Origin: Zingiber officinale | Lineage: Eukaryota; Streptophyta; Magnoliopsida; Zingiberales; Zingiberaceae | Direction of reading: 5' to 3' | Length of the DNA: 64,000 nucleotides | Assembly (NCBI RefSeq): GCF_018446385.1 | Contig: NC_055992.1 | Location: 97,482,947 to 97,546,946, forward strand | Shown: one piece after another, positions 1-12,270 of the stretch | How the letters are laid out: each line of letters begins with the position of its first letter | How positions within the stretch are numbered: position 1 is the first letter of the stretch | The notes under the pieces: model-generated | What the model saw: the letters and a program-made list of their open reading frames with translations, nothing else | What the model was told of the DNA's origin: nothing | The model's database searches: none | Position numbers and translations under genes: made by a program

Positions 1-219
1 TCCAATGGTTTGTTCCTTTCCATTTTGGTCGTGAGCTACTGTTTATAATTTATAAGGTACTGATAACATCATCTTCTGTATGTGGCACCACATACTATGT
101 TATCTATAATATAAATTAATTGAACAACTACAACTAAATGTAGACAATTTGACCAAATGTGATTCTTTATTCAAAATAAATGTTTACAAAAACTTAGGCT
201 TTCAGTATACACTCTAACA
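1..219 (-). repeat. Terminal part of a long LTR (left copy)
   Basis: This stretch aligns end to end with 10022-10245 at roughly 85-90% identity by eye, with a few short indels, and both copies end in CTCTAACA. It is therefore the terminal 219 bp of the same LTR that is complete at 7582-10245; the rest lies beyond the window start. It abuts a truncated CACTA transposase reading frame at about 222. It is either the 3' LTR of a minus-strand element whose 5' LTR is 7582-10245, or the end of a separate insertion into the CACTA gene. No polypurine tract is visible next to it. Confidence 0.8.
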
Positions 220-221
220 CC

Positions 222-2096
222 AATGATTGCATCCTTTATAGGAAACAATATAAAGACTGCGTAAGCTGCCCGAAATGTGACTTATCAAGATGGAAGCTAA
301 CCAAGAAAAATGTTGAGAAGAAAGGTGTTCCTGCCAAAGTGGTTTTGTATTTCCCTCCCATACCAAGATTTAAGCGCATGTTTAAATCTTTAGAAACTTC
401 CAGAAATTTAACATGGCATGCAGATAGCACAAGAGTTGTTGGTCAGTTACGCCATCCAGTTGATTCACCGTCATGAAAATTGGTGGATCATATGTGGCGC
501 GACTTTGGAAGTGAGGCAAGAAATATTCGCTTGGCACTTGCAGCCGATGGAATTAATCCTCACAGCAATCTTAGTAGTCGCTACAGCTACTGGCCAATCA
601 TGCTGGCCACATATAATTTGCCTCCAGACATGTGCATGAAAAGGAAATTCATCATGCTTAACGATGCTCATTTCAGGGTCGAAATAGCCTGGAAACGATA
701 TCGACGTCTACCTTGAGGTTCTGGTTGATGATTTGCAACTGTTGTGGAAAGGAGTTGATGGAGTTTATGATGCTTATCGAAGGGAGGTTTTCACTCTTAA
801 AGCAATTCTTTTATGGACCATCAACGACTTTCCTGCATATGGTAACCTTAGTGGATGTACTACACATGGTTATTACGCATGCCCAATATGTGGTGAGGAT
901 ACTTATGCAAAGCACTTACAAAATGGGAAGAAAATGTCATTTGCTGGGCATAAACGATTCCTACCACGATTTCATCCATATCGGAGGCAAATAAAGGAGT
1001 TTAATGGCATGGAGGAACTTGGTGAAGCAGGTAGGCCATTATCTGGAATTAAGTTGTTTGACAAGCTTTCAGACATAACATGTGAGTTTGGAAAGAAAAC
1101 AAGTGTGAAGGGGAAAATAAGGAAAAAAGCAAAGGAGAATATTGTGGAAGACATTGAAGAAGAAAAGTATGTTGGAGCTACAAATTTCAGTAAATGTTGG
1201 AAGAAGAAGTCAATTTTTTTCAATCTTCCATACTGGAAATACCTACATGTTAGACATTGTCTCGATGTTATGCACATTGAGAAAAACGTTTTCGAGCCTC
1301 TGATTAATACTTTGATGAACATCAAGGGAAAAACCAAGGACAATGTGGCAGCTAGGTTGGACATGGTTCAGATGGGAATTAGGCCTCAATTGGCTCCTAA
1401 AATTGGTGAAAAAAGAACATATCTACCTCCTGCAGCATGCTCATTCACAAAAAATGAGAGATTACAAGTATGTAGGTCATTAATGGATATAAAAGTTCCG
1501 GAAGGTTTCTCATCAAACATGAAGAATCTTGTCTGCATGGATGAGATGAAGCTGAGTAGCTTGAAATCACATGATTCTCATGTTATAATGCAGCACTTCC
1601 TGCCAATAGTCATACGTAATTCTCTGCCAAAATATGTTAGATATATTGTCATAAGATTATGCTTCTTCTTCAAAGATATTTGTTGTAAGATTATCGATGT
1701 AGCCAAGTTAGATAAGCTGCAATCTGACTTGATCGTTACACTCTGCTTATTGGAGCAGTATTTCCCCCCTTCTTTCTTCGATATCATGCTCCACTTAACA
1801 GTTCATCTTGTTCGTGAAGTCCAATTATGTGTACCAGTCTACTTCAGATGGATGTACCCATTTGAAAGATGCATGAAGGTGTTGAAAAGCTACGTAGGCA
1901 GTCAAAAATATCCGGAAGGTTGCATTGTTCGGAGATATGCAGCAGAATAAACAGTTGAATTTTGTTCAGAATATCTCAATGACCTTGATCCTGTTGGGGT
2001 CCCTAAATCACTACGTGACCCAAACGCAAGCATTCCTGGATTCTCAGCAAGCAATTCATCAACATCGTCTAACAAATTGATCTCCAACAAGCACAC
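222..2096 (+). pseudogene. CACTA (En/Spm) TNP2 transposase with DUF4218, broken
   Basis: Reading from NDCILYRKQYKD at 222, the frame follows the plant CACTA transposase family (Transposase_21): a CPKC-type start, a WHADSTR motif near 409, HPVDSPS near 448, and from 733 a long open frame with DFPAYGNLSGC, GYYACPICG and a HRFLPRFHPYRR-like motif. A DUF4218-like region follows (about 1500-1945). TNP2 catalyses cut-and-paste transposition. The copy is dead: the 5' end is missing at the LTR border, there is an in-frame TGA near 474, a frameshift near 656 and stops near 690 and at 1948-1950, after which the same frame continues as a family-like segment to 2096. Confidence 0.85.
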
Positions 2097-2149
2097 TTGA
2101 CTGTTCTAGAAAATATAGAAGAAATATCTCCATACATTATGTAAGTGTA

Positions 2150-2927
2150 CTGCATAACTAATAATTATATGTACTTGGCAGTCCATATGTATTCATGAAA
2201 ATAAAACTTTAGAACTTTACTTCTTCAGTGAACACAAATCCTTCTTGAAGGCAATGTTTCCCAAGAAACAGAAAGATGCAAGATGGATACAAGATGCTCA
2301 TAATAAGAGGTTCATTGACTGGTTTCGTGCAAAGGTGATGTAGAAGATGCTAACATACAATATTTGTTAATCATTGTTTTGATCACACTAATTAATAGGA
2401 ATGCATGTCAGGTGGCTGTTAAAATCGATAGTTGCAATGGTGGAATGACATCGTCATTGAAATGGCTGGCCCATGGACCACGTGTGTGAGTCTTAAAGTG
2501 TGATAGCTATGTCATAAATGGCAATTTATACCAAACAAAAGAGCGGGATGATGAGAAAGTTTGTCAAAACAGTGGTGTTTCTCTACTTGCCAACACGATG
2601 CTTGTTTGTAGTGCCAAAGATAAGAATCCCGTGTTAGAGAATGTGACTTTTTATGGAGTTATTGAAGAGATATGGGAACTAGACTATCATCAATTTCAAG
2701 TTCCTCTTTTCAAGTGCGCATGGGTATCAAATGACAAAGGAATACAATACAATGATGAATGTGGCTTCACCTTAGTTAATCTGAACAAACGAGGCCACCA
2801 GAAGGATGAATTTGTGCTTGCAAGTCAAGTTAGACAAGTATTTTATGTTGCTGACCCACTGAACAAAGGGTGGTCAATAGTGCTTCCAGTTCCAAATAGA
2901 TGTTACGAGGGAGAAGAGGATCTTTAG
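2150..2927 (+). pseudogene. CACTA transposase C-terminal part (DUF4216-like)
   Basis: Translation shows the conserved order of a DUF4216 domain: a LKWLAHGP motif near 2458, a QNSGVS motif near 2568, YGVIEEIWELDY near 2652, LFKCAWV near 2708, GFTLVNLN near 2764 and QVRQVFYVADP near 2828, ending at a TAG at 2925-2927. DUF4216 normally closes the same polypeptide as the TNP2 transposase in plant CACTA elements. The upstream part (2150-2590) is interrupted by stops. The function of the domain is unknown; the call rests on family order and motif pattern. It is non-functional in the present copy. Confidence 0.75.
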
Positions 2928-3206
2928 ACCAGAATTCCCGAAGCTCGACCAATTGATAATGTTGATATTCATTGTATTCCTACACGTGAATGATACTTTA
3001 GATCTTCTAAAGAAGGTTTCTTTGTAACAAACAAGAAAAAATGATGTTTTCCACTTTTATGTCATCTGCATTAATATTTATTGTTTTTACTAGTATTATT
3101 TTTACTTGTTCGTATGTGTTAATATTATTATTTGTATCACGTCTTCTTTTATTATATTTCCACTACAGACTTTATATACCGTTATCTCATCATTTATTTT
3201 CGTATA

Positions 3207-4911
3207 TGCAGGGAAAAGAAAAATGTGTCTTAAAAAACAACGAAAAATAGCAAAATATGATGAGCCTTGTGTAGTTGAGGACACCGAACTACACCAAGAT
3301 GCTGATGGGTTAGCCGCTGCAGAGCTACGAGGAGAGACTGAAATAGAAGAGCCTTCTATTACTGGGCAGAAGAAGACTCGGGGGGCCTACATCAATGTGC
3401 AGACTTATTGCTGCTGCAAGATGGGGAAAAAAGTCGACGATTGAATATGATGACATGGGACGACCTATGTACAATGAAAATGGGAAGGCACTACAATCTT
3501 TCATAGGCTCTGTTGTTAGATCCATGGTGTCAATTAACATAAAGTCATGGCCCACTGTTCCAGAGAACACGAAACAGAAAGTGTGGGAAGAAATATCGGT
3601 GAGTATAATCCAATAATACACTTTCTTATGAGATTGCTTATGTTTTTTTTTCATTGTGATTTTTTCAATATACAAACTGATAGCAATTACTGCTGTGTGT
3701 TACAGAATGTCTTCGACTTAGCACCTCAAAGTGAGGCGACAGTGATGAGTTCAGCAGGCCAGAAATGGAGAGACTTCAAAAACAAACTCAACAGTAGGTT
3801 TGTCTGGCCATATAGAGATAATCCTGAAAAACTGAGGTCACCACCGGAGCAGTATCAGATCCTATCTGCAATTTGGAAAGCTTTTGTCGATGAGAGGCTA
3901 CATCCATCTTGGGAGGTACTTGATGATATTATCATGTTATATTTAAATTATTATATGCACCAAGATTTAAAACATTTAGGGCATTTAATTAACAAAATGA
4001 AGTTCTGTACAACAGGAATATATATAATAAGTTCATCATACTCCATCCTATTGTTTTTAAATTCTAGCAATTCTTCTATAAATTTAATTTTTTTTACGTG
4101 ATATAGGTCACTCATGAAAAACAAGAGGAACGGACGAGCCATTGCAAGTATCATCATAAAATGTCTCGCAAGGGTTACATTGGCTTGGAGACTGAATTGG
4201 TAATCCATGGAACATTATATTATCCTTTTCATGTAGTACGTCATGTTTTAAATGATCATTTTTTGGAATTGTAGAGGCAGAGAAAAATATTCAGGGAGGA
4301 TGAGGAAGTTGATAGGTCATTACTTTGGCGTAAGGCCCGCGAGGACAAATCCGAAAACATCACAAATACAGAGAATGCTGAAGTTGCTGAAAAAATTGTA
4401 TTATTTTAGTTTTATTTCAAGTTCATTCATAATAAGTGAAAAAAGTGTCTTCATTGGATATTTAATGTTACCTCCATATTTTTAGGACGATTTGTTGGAC
4501 AAGAAAAAGAGGGGAGAGTTCATATCTTCTGGAAGCAATGACGTATTAACTACTGCATTAGGGAGCCAAGAACATTACAGAAGGGTTAGAGGTGTAGGGG
4601 GATTTGTGAAGCCCCAAGTCTACTTCAAAACTCCAAGGAAGAAGAGGGAGTTGATGTCAAAGGCTTTGGCTGAAAACTTCAAAGAGCAAGTGGAGGAAAC
4701 AAAGAGTTTGAAAGCTGAAGTTGAAAAACTCAAGGCTCTTCTTGCTCGATTTATGCCAGAAACAAGTGATCGAGTTTCTGAACGTGTAGCATCTAACAAG
4801 TCATCGCACATGGCAGTTCAAAGATTGGAAGATGATGTGGAAGTTTTTGAATGCGGCAGTTCATTCAATGAGGTTTTATATTATATTTGGTACATTAAAT
4901 TTGTTTCCTAG
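3207..4911 (+). pseudogene. CACTA second gene, Transposase_24-like segment with coiled coil
   Basis: This region looks like the accessory gene that lies downstream of TNP2 in plant CACTA elements. Pieces in order: an acidic segment (about 3207-3390); a conserved block with NIKSWPTVPENTK, intron-like GT (about 3600) and AG (about 3705), then AGQKWRDFKNKLNS; DRSLLWRKAREDK-like residues near 4310-4350 in a frame broken by small shifts; GEFISSGSNDVLTTALG near 4510; and a heptad-rich stretch ending LKAEVEKLKALLARF (about 4710-4755), a likely coiled coil. Such proteins are thought to bind transposon ends. Introns are still present, so this copy did not pass through a spliced sense RNA. Boundaries are approximate. 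Confidence 0.65.
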
Positions 4912-4947
4912 CTTTAGATATTAAAACATAATATCTTATTGTTCAGG

Positions 4948-6283
4948 GGAAAAAATGTCATTTGGTTCTGAAGAATAAGGGGAATGTGGTGGCATATGGC
5001 ACGATAGTATCTGACGGAGACCCAAATGTTATGCTGCATAATGCTCCACTTGGGGAAGGCAACTTAAAGGTGTCTGTTGATGTTGTTTTACAAGAGGAAG
5101 CGGAGCTTCCAATTCCACTTAAGTCGGGACCAACAGTAATGGTAGATGCTGTTGGAACTATGGTTGACTAGCCAAAAGAGTTGGTGGCATTTCCGACGAC
5201 AAAGGTATTTTCAGTTCACTTTTTTGTTGCTATAGTTATATATTTTGCTACAATTATTTAAAATTGCAAAAAAAGGAGAAACATGCACCACCATTTGCTA
5301 TTTTGGAGGTTCCTAATGAGAAAAATAAATTCAAGGAAGTTGAAAGTGCTCTACCAATGCCATGCAAGTTTTTGTATTCTTATGTTGTTAGACTGATGAC
5401 TGAGGAGGAGACCATTCCTATCGAATTTGATGAAGCCATGTTTGGACGTAATGTGAGTACATCGTTGTTGAGAGAGGATGTCATGCGTTGTATGGAAATG
5501 AGAGAGATAGGGTCCAGGCAAATTTTGGTTTACATGGGGTAAGTTATGTCTTATATACAATTCTTCTCTTTGCATGAGTTCATGTCTTAAGTAACCATGT
5601 TTTTTATTACTTGAATGCAGTTACTTGTACAAGTACTTGAAGGAAACAAACAGGGCTGAGTATGTGTCGTTTGTGGATCCCAACAAAATACCAGCCGCTC
5701 AAGATGGCAGTACCTCTTCACAACACATTGCTAATCAGTTGAAAGCATCAAACGGAGACAGCATATGCCTTATCTCATACAACACTGGGTATAATTTTAA
5801 TCCCTGCTCAATTCCTAATACATAGTAGCTTAGCTATATATTGACAATCGTGCAGGTACCACTGGATCTTGACCGTTATAAACAAGGACAAAGATACAAT
5901 TTATTTGTTGGACTCAATGGGTAATAGGAACCAAGATAACGCTTGGAAAACTACAGTGTGCAAGTATGTTTTAGATTATGTAGATTGTGAATAGATTGAT
6001 TAGCAAATATGAAATGAAATAAGTTCTATTTTTACAATATAGTAGAGTGAGGACGTACCTTTGTATGAGGGGTAATCCAAAACGACCAACTTTCAAACAG
6101 TTGACGGTATGTCTTATTGAAAACATGCATTTCTGGTTCTTATATATTTGGTTTTTCACTTTGCATTAACTTTGATTCATTAGGGTAATCTAAAACAACA
6201 AGGTTGTGTTGAATGTGGATATTGTGTCATGCAGTACATGAAAGAGATTATTGAATGTGAGGATCTACAGTTGGAGAGGAAGG
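4948..6283 (+). pseudogene. Ulp1-like (C48) cysteine protease domain of CACTA element, truncated
   Basis: The exons carry a transposon-type C48 peptidase. Visible landmarks are a GKKCHLVLKNKG segment (about 4948), PCKFLYSYVVRLM (about 5362), HWILTVIN around the catalytic His after an intron-like AG near 5854, a YLLDSMG aspartate motif near 5903, and QQGCVECGYCVMQYM near 6198 with the presumed catalytic Cys. The family removes SUMO-like modifiers; its role in CACTA elements is uncertain. The reading frame stops shortly after the cysteine motif, without the usual C-terminal tail, so the element appears cut at about 6283. No CACTA terminus with sub-terminal repeats was found to the right. Confidence 0.75.
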
Positions 6284-7567
6284 TATGTGAATTTCTTTCA
6301 TTTTGAACAGGAATGCACATACTGAATCAAATCGATATAGTGTTGCACACTGAATCAAATCGTTCACGCCCTGCTACTGCTTTACTTTATGACGAATAAA
6401 ATTAATAGTTGATCTGTCTTTGATCAAATATTTGGTTAAAAACTTTTGAATTTTAAAAAAATATTGATTCCTCAAACAATATTATTTAAATTCACCAACA
6501 CCTCAAACACCGTGAATTTTGCATGTCATGTTAGTGTGGACGTATACAAATTCAACATTTGTAAAAGGAGGATTTAAACCCATTAATTTTATTATCTTGT
6601 CAATCTAACTTTTTGATAAATAAAATTAATAGTTGGTATCATTTGGTCACACAAATAATAGCAGTGACTCCGATGGGGAGGATACTATTAGATGTGTCTA
6701 AGTGTATACCATTACTTGACACTAAGTCCATTAATAAGATTATGTCCCTTCTGTTGGGGAAGATCACACGCTCTTAATTAACTTCCTATAGTCATCCAAA
6801 AATGGAAGTCTGTTCTAGTGATCCACAAACAAGCTCATCCGTTATGGAGGAAGGCACTCAGAGCCAACACGCAAGCTTGTTTGCATCACTTACAAACCAG
6901 TAATGGAGACCATGGGATTTACTTAAAAATTCCTCTCCCACTTAGTTATTTATAAATGAGGAATTTTAACTATGCTAGTCTACCTAACATGCATACTAAC
7001 AAGCACACACAACACAGCATAAAAAGCAATAAATAGAAAAACTAATTTTCAACTATTATGACTTTTATCTATTGCTGTCCTCCGTGTGTTGTCATCCCAA
7101 GCTGCTGCCACCGGGTCTAGCTGTCATATCCATCTTGCTCCTAGTTCCGCTGCGCCTCTGGTCCTTAGAAGGTTCCACGCTTTGCAAGATTCGATCCGTG
7201 ACATAAATAGAATTTTACATTTTGATCCTATATTCCTCGAAGGAATGTACATGTAAACTAGATCGAACATAAAATAAAATTTACATCCATCGATCCTATA
7301 TTCCATAAAAGGAATGTACATGTAACTAGATCAAAAATAAAAATCCTAATAAAACTAAATACAGCTCCTGCTGTATTTTATAATACAATCATGCACACAC
7401 AATAAAATGCCCTTGACATGTCCAAGGGTCCAATCACACACATAATAACTATAAGCCATAATAGTTGGATCCTGCATCCACAAAGTTAGTACATCCTACT
7501 ATTATCCTGCCTATGTATGACATGTACATAATTAAACTAATACCAAATACACAAAGGAAAAACCCTA
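6284..7567. other. Non-coding interior of the LTR element
   Basis: No credible gene is visible in this AT-rich stretch. It has small internal duplications: an ACTGAATCAAATCG motif twice near 6323-6360, a TAAAATTAATAGTTG motif near 6398 and 6609, and a roughly 70-bp direct repeat near 7205-7335 carrying GATCCTATATTCC and GGAATGTACATGTAA. It runs into a primer-binding-site complement at 7568. It is best read as the interior of a non-autonomous LTR element. Confidence 0.5.
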
Positions 7568-7579
7568 GCTCTGATACCA
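7568..7579 (-). promoter_or_regulatory. Primer-binding site for initiator tRNA-Met (complement)
   Basis: The sequence GCTCTGATACCA is the exact complement of TGGTATCAGAGC, the plant tRNA-iMet primer site. It sits two bases left of the LTR start at 7582. This orients the element on the minus strand, with 7582-10245 as its 5' LTR and its interior to the left. Confidence 0.9.
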
Positions 7580-7581
7580 AT

Positions 7582-10245
7582 TGTTGGTTGCTACTCGGAA
7601 AACCTAGAGGTTTCACTGTACAAAAATTTTGTACAAAGGTCTGAACCTTTTCCTAGCTACCATGTGTTCTTTTAAATTAAATTTTGGATCGTCTGCGGAA
7701 CTTAACACGTTTGATCCAAAACTTAATCTATTTGTTCTTTTAGGTTTTGACTTGGATCTCCTGCGGAACTTAACACGTTCGACCCAAATCACCTTAAGTT
7801 ATTAATTCCATTAAATATTAACTTCCATAATTGGTTCCCAGTACTGACGTGACGAGGCACATGGCCTTCTTGGATATGGGAGCAATCACCACCGACTAGA
7901 CAAAACCTTTTATGGAAAGCTAATATTTAATTTCCTAAAATAACTTTAGGTTAACCGAAAGGAACAATAAAATCACAAGGAAAAGAAAAAAAACAAAAGA
8001 ACACTATATCGAAAACAAATTCGAAACACTAGAATCGTATGCCTCTTGTATTTAGTATTATTTCCAAAAATAACTAGTATGATGCGGAAAGAAAAATTAC
8101 TAGTTATACCTTTTAGAAAAACCTCTTGATCTTCTACCGTATTCCTCTTCTAACCTCGGACGTTGTGTGGGCAACGATCTTCCGAGATGAGAAACCACCA
8201 AAGCATCTTCTCCTTTCTTCAAATTTCGGCCAAGCACAAAGCTTCCAAAAGATGAAGATCTTTTCCACCAACCAAGCTCCAAGGGATGTAGGCTTTCTCT
8301 CCTTCTTCCTCAAGCTAGATCCGGCCACCAATTAAAACTCCATGAGCATGAAGAGGTTCGGCCACAAAGAGAAGAAGAAGAGAAGAAGGAAGGGCCGGCC
8401 ACACCACCAAAGAAAAGAGGAAGAAAAATAGAATAGAGTTGTTAGCCTAGAAGCCTCCTCTACCCCCTCTTTTATAATCCTTGGTCTTGGCAAATAAGGA
8501 AAATTTAATAAAAATTTCCTTAATTCTTTTTCCATTGAAAAGAAAAAATTATTTAATTAAAAATAATTTTCTTTTTCAAATACAATGGCCGGCCACCTCA
8601 AGCCCCAAATCAAGGAAAGTTTTAATTAAAACAAGAATTAAAACTTCCTAATTTGTTTCCGGAAATTTATAAAAATTTCTCCAATAATTTAATCCCTTCA
8701 TGATTGGTTTATAAAAAGGAAATTTAATAAATTAAAATCTTTCTTTTAAACATGTGGATAAAAAGAAAGTTATCTCTAAAAAATTAAAATCTCTTTTAAT
8801 CTACAAATAAGGAAAGATATCAAATCTTTTCTTAATCTTTTGTAGAAACTAATAAAAGAGAATTATTAATTTTTAAACTTCTTTTAAATCATGAACATGG
8901 TTAAAAAGGAAAGTTTTCTTAAAATTTAAAATCCTCCTTTAATCAACAAATAAGGAAAGATTTCAAATTTTAAACTCTCTTTTAAACATGTAGATGATTT
9001 ACAAATAAGGAAAGTTTTTACAAAAAATTAAAACCATCCTTTTAGACTACAAATAAGGAAAGAAATTAATCTCTTCTTTTAATCTTTTGTAGAAAACTAT
9101 AAAAGGAAATTTTTAATTTTTAAACTCTCTTTTTAAAATCATGATATCCACATAAGAAATCCTTTTTAATATTCTAGTGGCCGGCCACCTAAGCTTGGGA
9201 CCCAAGCTTTGGCCGGCCACCTACATGGCTCATCCACTTGGTATTGGCCGGCCCTAGCTTGGGTTCCAAGCTAGCTTGGCCTGCCCCATTGGATGGGTAA
9301 GAAGGTGGGTATACGGTGGGTATAAATCTCTATATACTAGAGGCTACGATAGGGACCGAGAGAAGGAATTGGTTTTGGTCTCCCGATGAAATTAAGCATC
9401 CCGTGTTCGCCCCGAACACACAACTTAATTTCATCAATAATAATTCATTCCACTAAAAAACTATTATTGAACTACCGCACCAATCTCAAATTACATTTTG
9501 GGCTCCTTCTTATTATGAGTGTGTTAGTCTACCTGTGTTTAAGATAACAAATGTCCACTAATTAAGTAAGTTACTGACAACTCACTTAATTAATATCTAG
9601 CTCCAAGAGTAGTACCACTCAACTCCATCGTCATGTCAGACTAAGTCCACCTGCAGGGTTTAACATGACAATCCTTATGAGCTCCTATTGGGGACATTCT
9701 CAACCTAGATTACTAGGACATAGTTTCCTTCTATAATCAACAACACACACTATAAGTGATATCATTTCCCAACTTATCGGGCTTATTGATTTATCGAACT
9801 AAATCTCACCCATTGATAAACTAAAGAAATAAATATCAAATATATGTACTTGTTATTATATTAGGATTAAGAGCACACACTTCCATAATAACTGAGGTCT
9901 TTGTTCCTTCATAAAGTCAGTATAAAAGGAACGACCTCAAATGGTCCTACTCAATACACTCTAAGTGTACTAGTGTAATTATATAGTTAAGATAAACTAA
10001 TACCTAATTACACTACGACCTTCCAATGGTTTGTTACTTTCCATCTTGGTCGTGAGCTACTGTTTATAATTTATAAGGAACCGATAACATGATCTTCTGT
10101 GTGTGACACCACACACCATGTTATCTACAATATAAATTAATCGAGCAACTACATTTATCATAAATGTAGACATTTGACCAATGTGATTCTTATTTCTAGA
10201 TAAATGTTTATACCAAAAGCTAGGCTTTTAGTATACACTCTAACA
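7582..10245 (-). mobile_element. Complete 2664-bp LTR (5' LTR of a minus-strand element)
   Basis: The LTR begins TGTTGGTTGC, directly beside a tRNA-iMet primer site, and ends CTCTAACA; its last 224 bp match window positions 1-219. It has no convincing coding sequence. About 8500-9170 is AT-rich and built from diverged direct repeats around an ACAAATAAGGAAAG core. GGCCGGCCAC-type palindromes occur near 8392, 8586, 9180, 9212 and 9246. To the right it interrupts a LINE endonuclease frame, so the LTR element inserted into the LINE. The base after the LTR starts ACTAT, a candidate target duplication whose partner would lie upstream of the window. Confidence 0.85.
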
Positions 10246-12270
10246 ACTATTATGGATGCATGGATAATCATGGGGGACTTTAATTCTTTATTATCCATTG
10301 ATAAGAAGCAAGGAGGTTCACTGGTCACAAACCATGAGATGAAGGATTTGCAGATTTTTGCACAAACTTGGGGATTGGTAGATCTTCGGTCCATTGGGTG
10401 CCAGTTTACGTGGTCTAATGGTAACGTTTCTTACAAGCTAAATAGAGTTTTGGTTAATGGTAGAATTTGATGTGTATTCATAGTTTATGGCGCTGGGATG
10501 CCTTTCGGATCATTCATATGTCATTGCACATACATTGGACAAGAACCAACCACCTAATAAATCCTTCAAATTCATCAACATGTGGTCAATGAACGAAGAT
10601 TTTGAGAAAATTGTGAAAGACTCATGGGCAGCCCCAACAATGGGAAATGCTCAATATGTTCTCAAGACAAAGATGTTCCGCTTGAAAAGATGTTTGACAG
10701 AGTTAAACAAGAAAAACTTTGGGCACATCTCGGAGAAGAAAAGAAGAGTAAAGGAAGAGTTGGAGGATTTGCAAAGAGGTATTCTAGATGATGGACCAAC
10801 TCCTATAGATTACAACCGTGTAAGGAAGAAGGCCAATTTACTAGCTGAAGCGGAAAAGTAATTTTACCAACAACGGACCAAGAATGTATATTTGAAGAAT
10901 ACGGACAAATGTACAAAATTTTTTCATGATGTGGTGAAAAGAAATAATAAGAGGAATGCAATCATTACACTCAAGAAGCGGAATGGTGAACAAACCACAA
11001 GTATAGGTAAAGTAATGGAGGAATTTGTTGACTACTTCCATGGCTTGCTTGGCCAAAAGGAGACATGTAGAATTTTTTTTTTTTTTTTTTTTTTTTTGGG
11101 GGGGGGGGGGTGTATTGAACTATAGCCATATTATGGGTGTAGAGGCAAGGGAAAAGGCTCGAATCCTTGCTCTTTTGGGTTTCTAAGAAGGCTCTTTCCC
11201 TTTTCAATACTTGGGGATTCCATTGGTGGCGGAGAAATTAAATTAAGCATTGCCAATTATGGGCCACTTCTAGAGGCTATTATAAGGAAGATTAATGTGT
11301 GACCCAAACACACCTTATCATATGTCGGAAGGTTGGAATTAGTTGGTACGGTTCTCCAAGGTATAGAATATTTTTGGCTTTCAATGCTTCCAATACCTAG
11401 TGGAGTCATAGATAAGATAAAAGCCATTTACCGAATGTTTGTATGGTCCTCAAAATACCCTCCTATATCTTGGTCAAAGATTTATTTATCAAAGTAAGAT
11501 AGAGGATATGGCCTTAGGGATCTTCTTGCACGGAATAAGGCATTGTTGAGTAAAATCTTATGGGATATCAAGTCCAAAACAGATTCTCTATGGATTAAGT
11601 GGGTACATCATCATTATATGAAAGGTACAGATTTTTTAGCGTGGAAAAATAAAGCTTCGGACTCTCCTTTGATCAAGAGACTCATAGAAATCCATAACAA
11701 GATTCTAAGAACTTCTAATGGAGAAGGAAGTGCAAACATGATAATGATGGATTGGTTTGTTGGTGAAACAAAAGGGTTGCAAATGTTTATCAATTCTTCA
11801 TGCCAAGGGCTTCGGAGGTAGCTTGGTACTCGATGGTATGGAGACCGGAGATTTTGCCAAAACATCGATTCATTTTATGGATGTTAACAAATGGAAATCT
11901 AAGAACCAAGGATAGAATGGAGTATGAACCAAGTAAGGAGTGTGTCATGTGCCGATAACAAGAGGAATCAAATCATCATGTTTTCTATGAATGCCTGGTG
12001 ACTTGTGAACTTTTGTGCAAGATGAAGCGATGGTTGGAAATCAAGCACAACTTCAAATCCTTTGAGGAGTTGCATCAGATTTTTGGAAGGTATTATAAGG
12101 GTGGTGACCAGAAGATGAAGGCCCGACATCTAGGCATCTTCAGCTCAATATACTATGTGTAGGAAGCTAGGAATAGGTGTCGGTACCAAGACATTACGCC
12201 GGATGTGAATTTGTTATTTTGGAAGGTCCAAATACATGTCTATAAATTTGTGGACATGAAACCTCCATAG
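10246..12270 (+). pseudogene. LINE (non-LTR retrotransposon) ORF2 remnant lacking core RT
   Basis: Three ORF2 parts can be read. At 10246-10470 is the end of an AP-endonuclease domain (IIMGDFNSLLS, then GCQFTWSNG). At 10487-11070 is the linker ahead of reverse transcriptase (SDHSYVIAHT, then NTDKCTKFFHDVVKRNNKRN). At about 11200-12270, in several frames, is the C-terminal zinc-binding region: LPIPSGVIDKIKAIYRM, WVHHHYMKG, HRFILWMLTNGNLRTKDRM, CVMCR and NHHVFYEC. The central reverse transcriptase with its YADD-type motif is absent; a 25-T/13-G tract stands near that junction. The 5' side is cut by the LTR at 10245. Many stops show it is dead. Confidence 0.85.
11073..11110. repeat. T25-G13 homopolymer junction
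   Basis: A run of 25 T is followed directly by 13 G inside the LINE remnant, at the place where the core reverse transcriptase should start. It may be a real micro-insertion or an assembly artefact. Confidence 0.9.
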
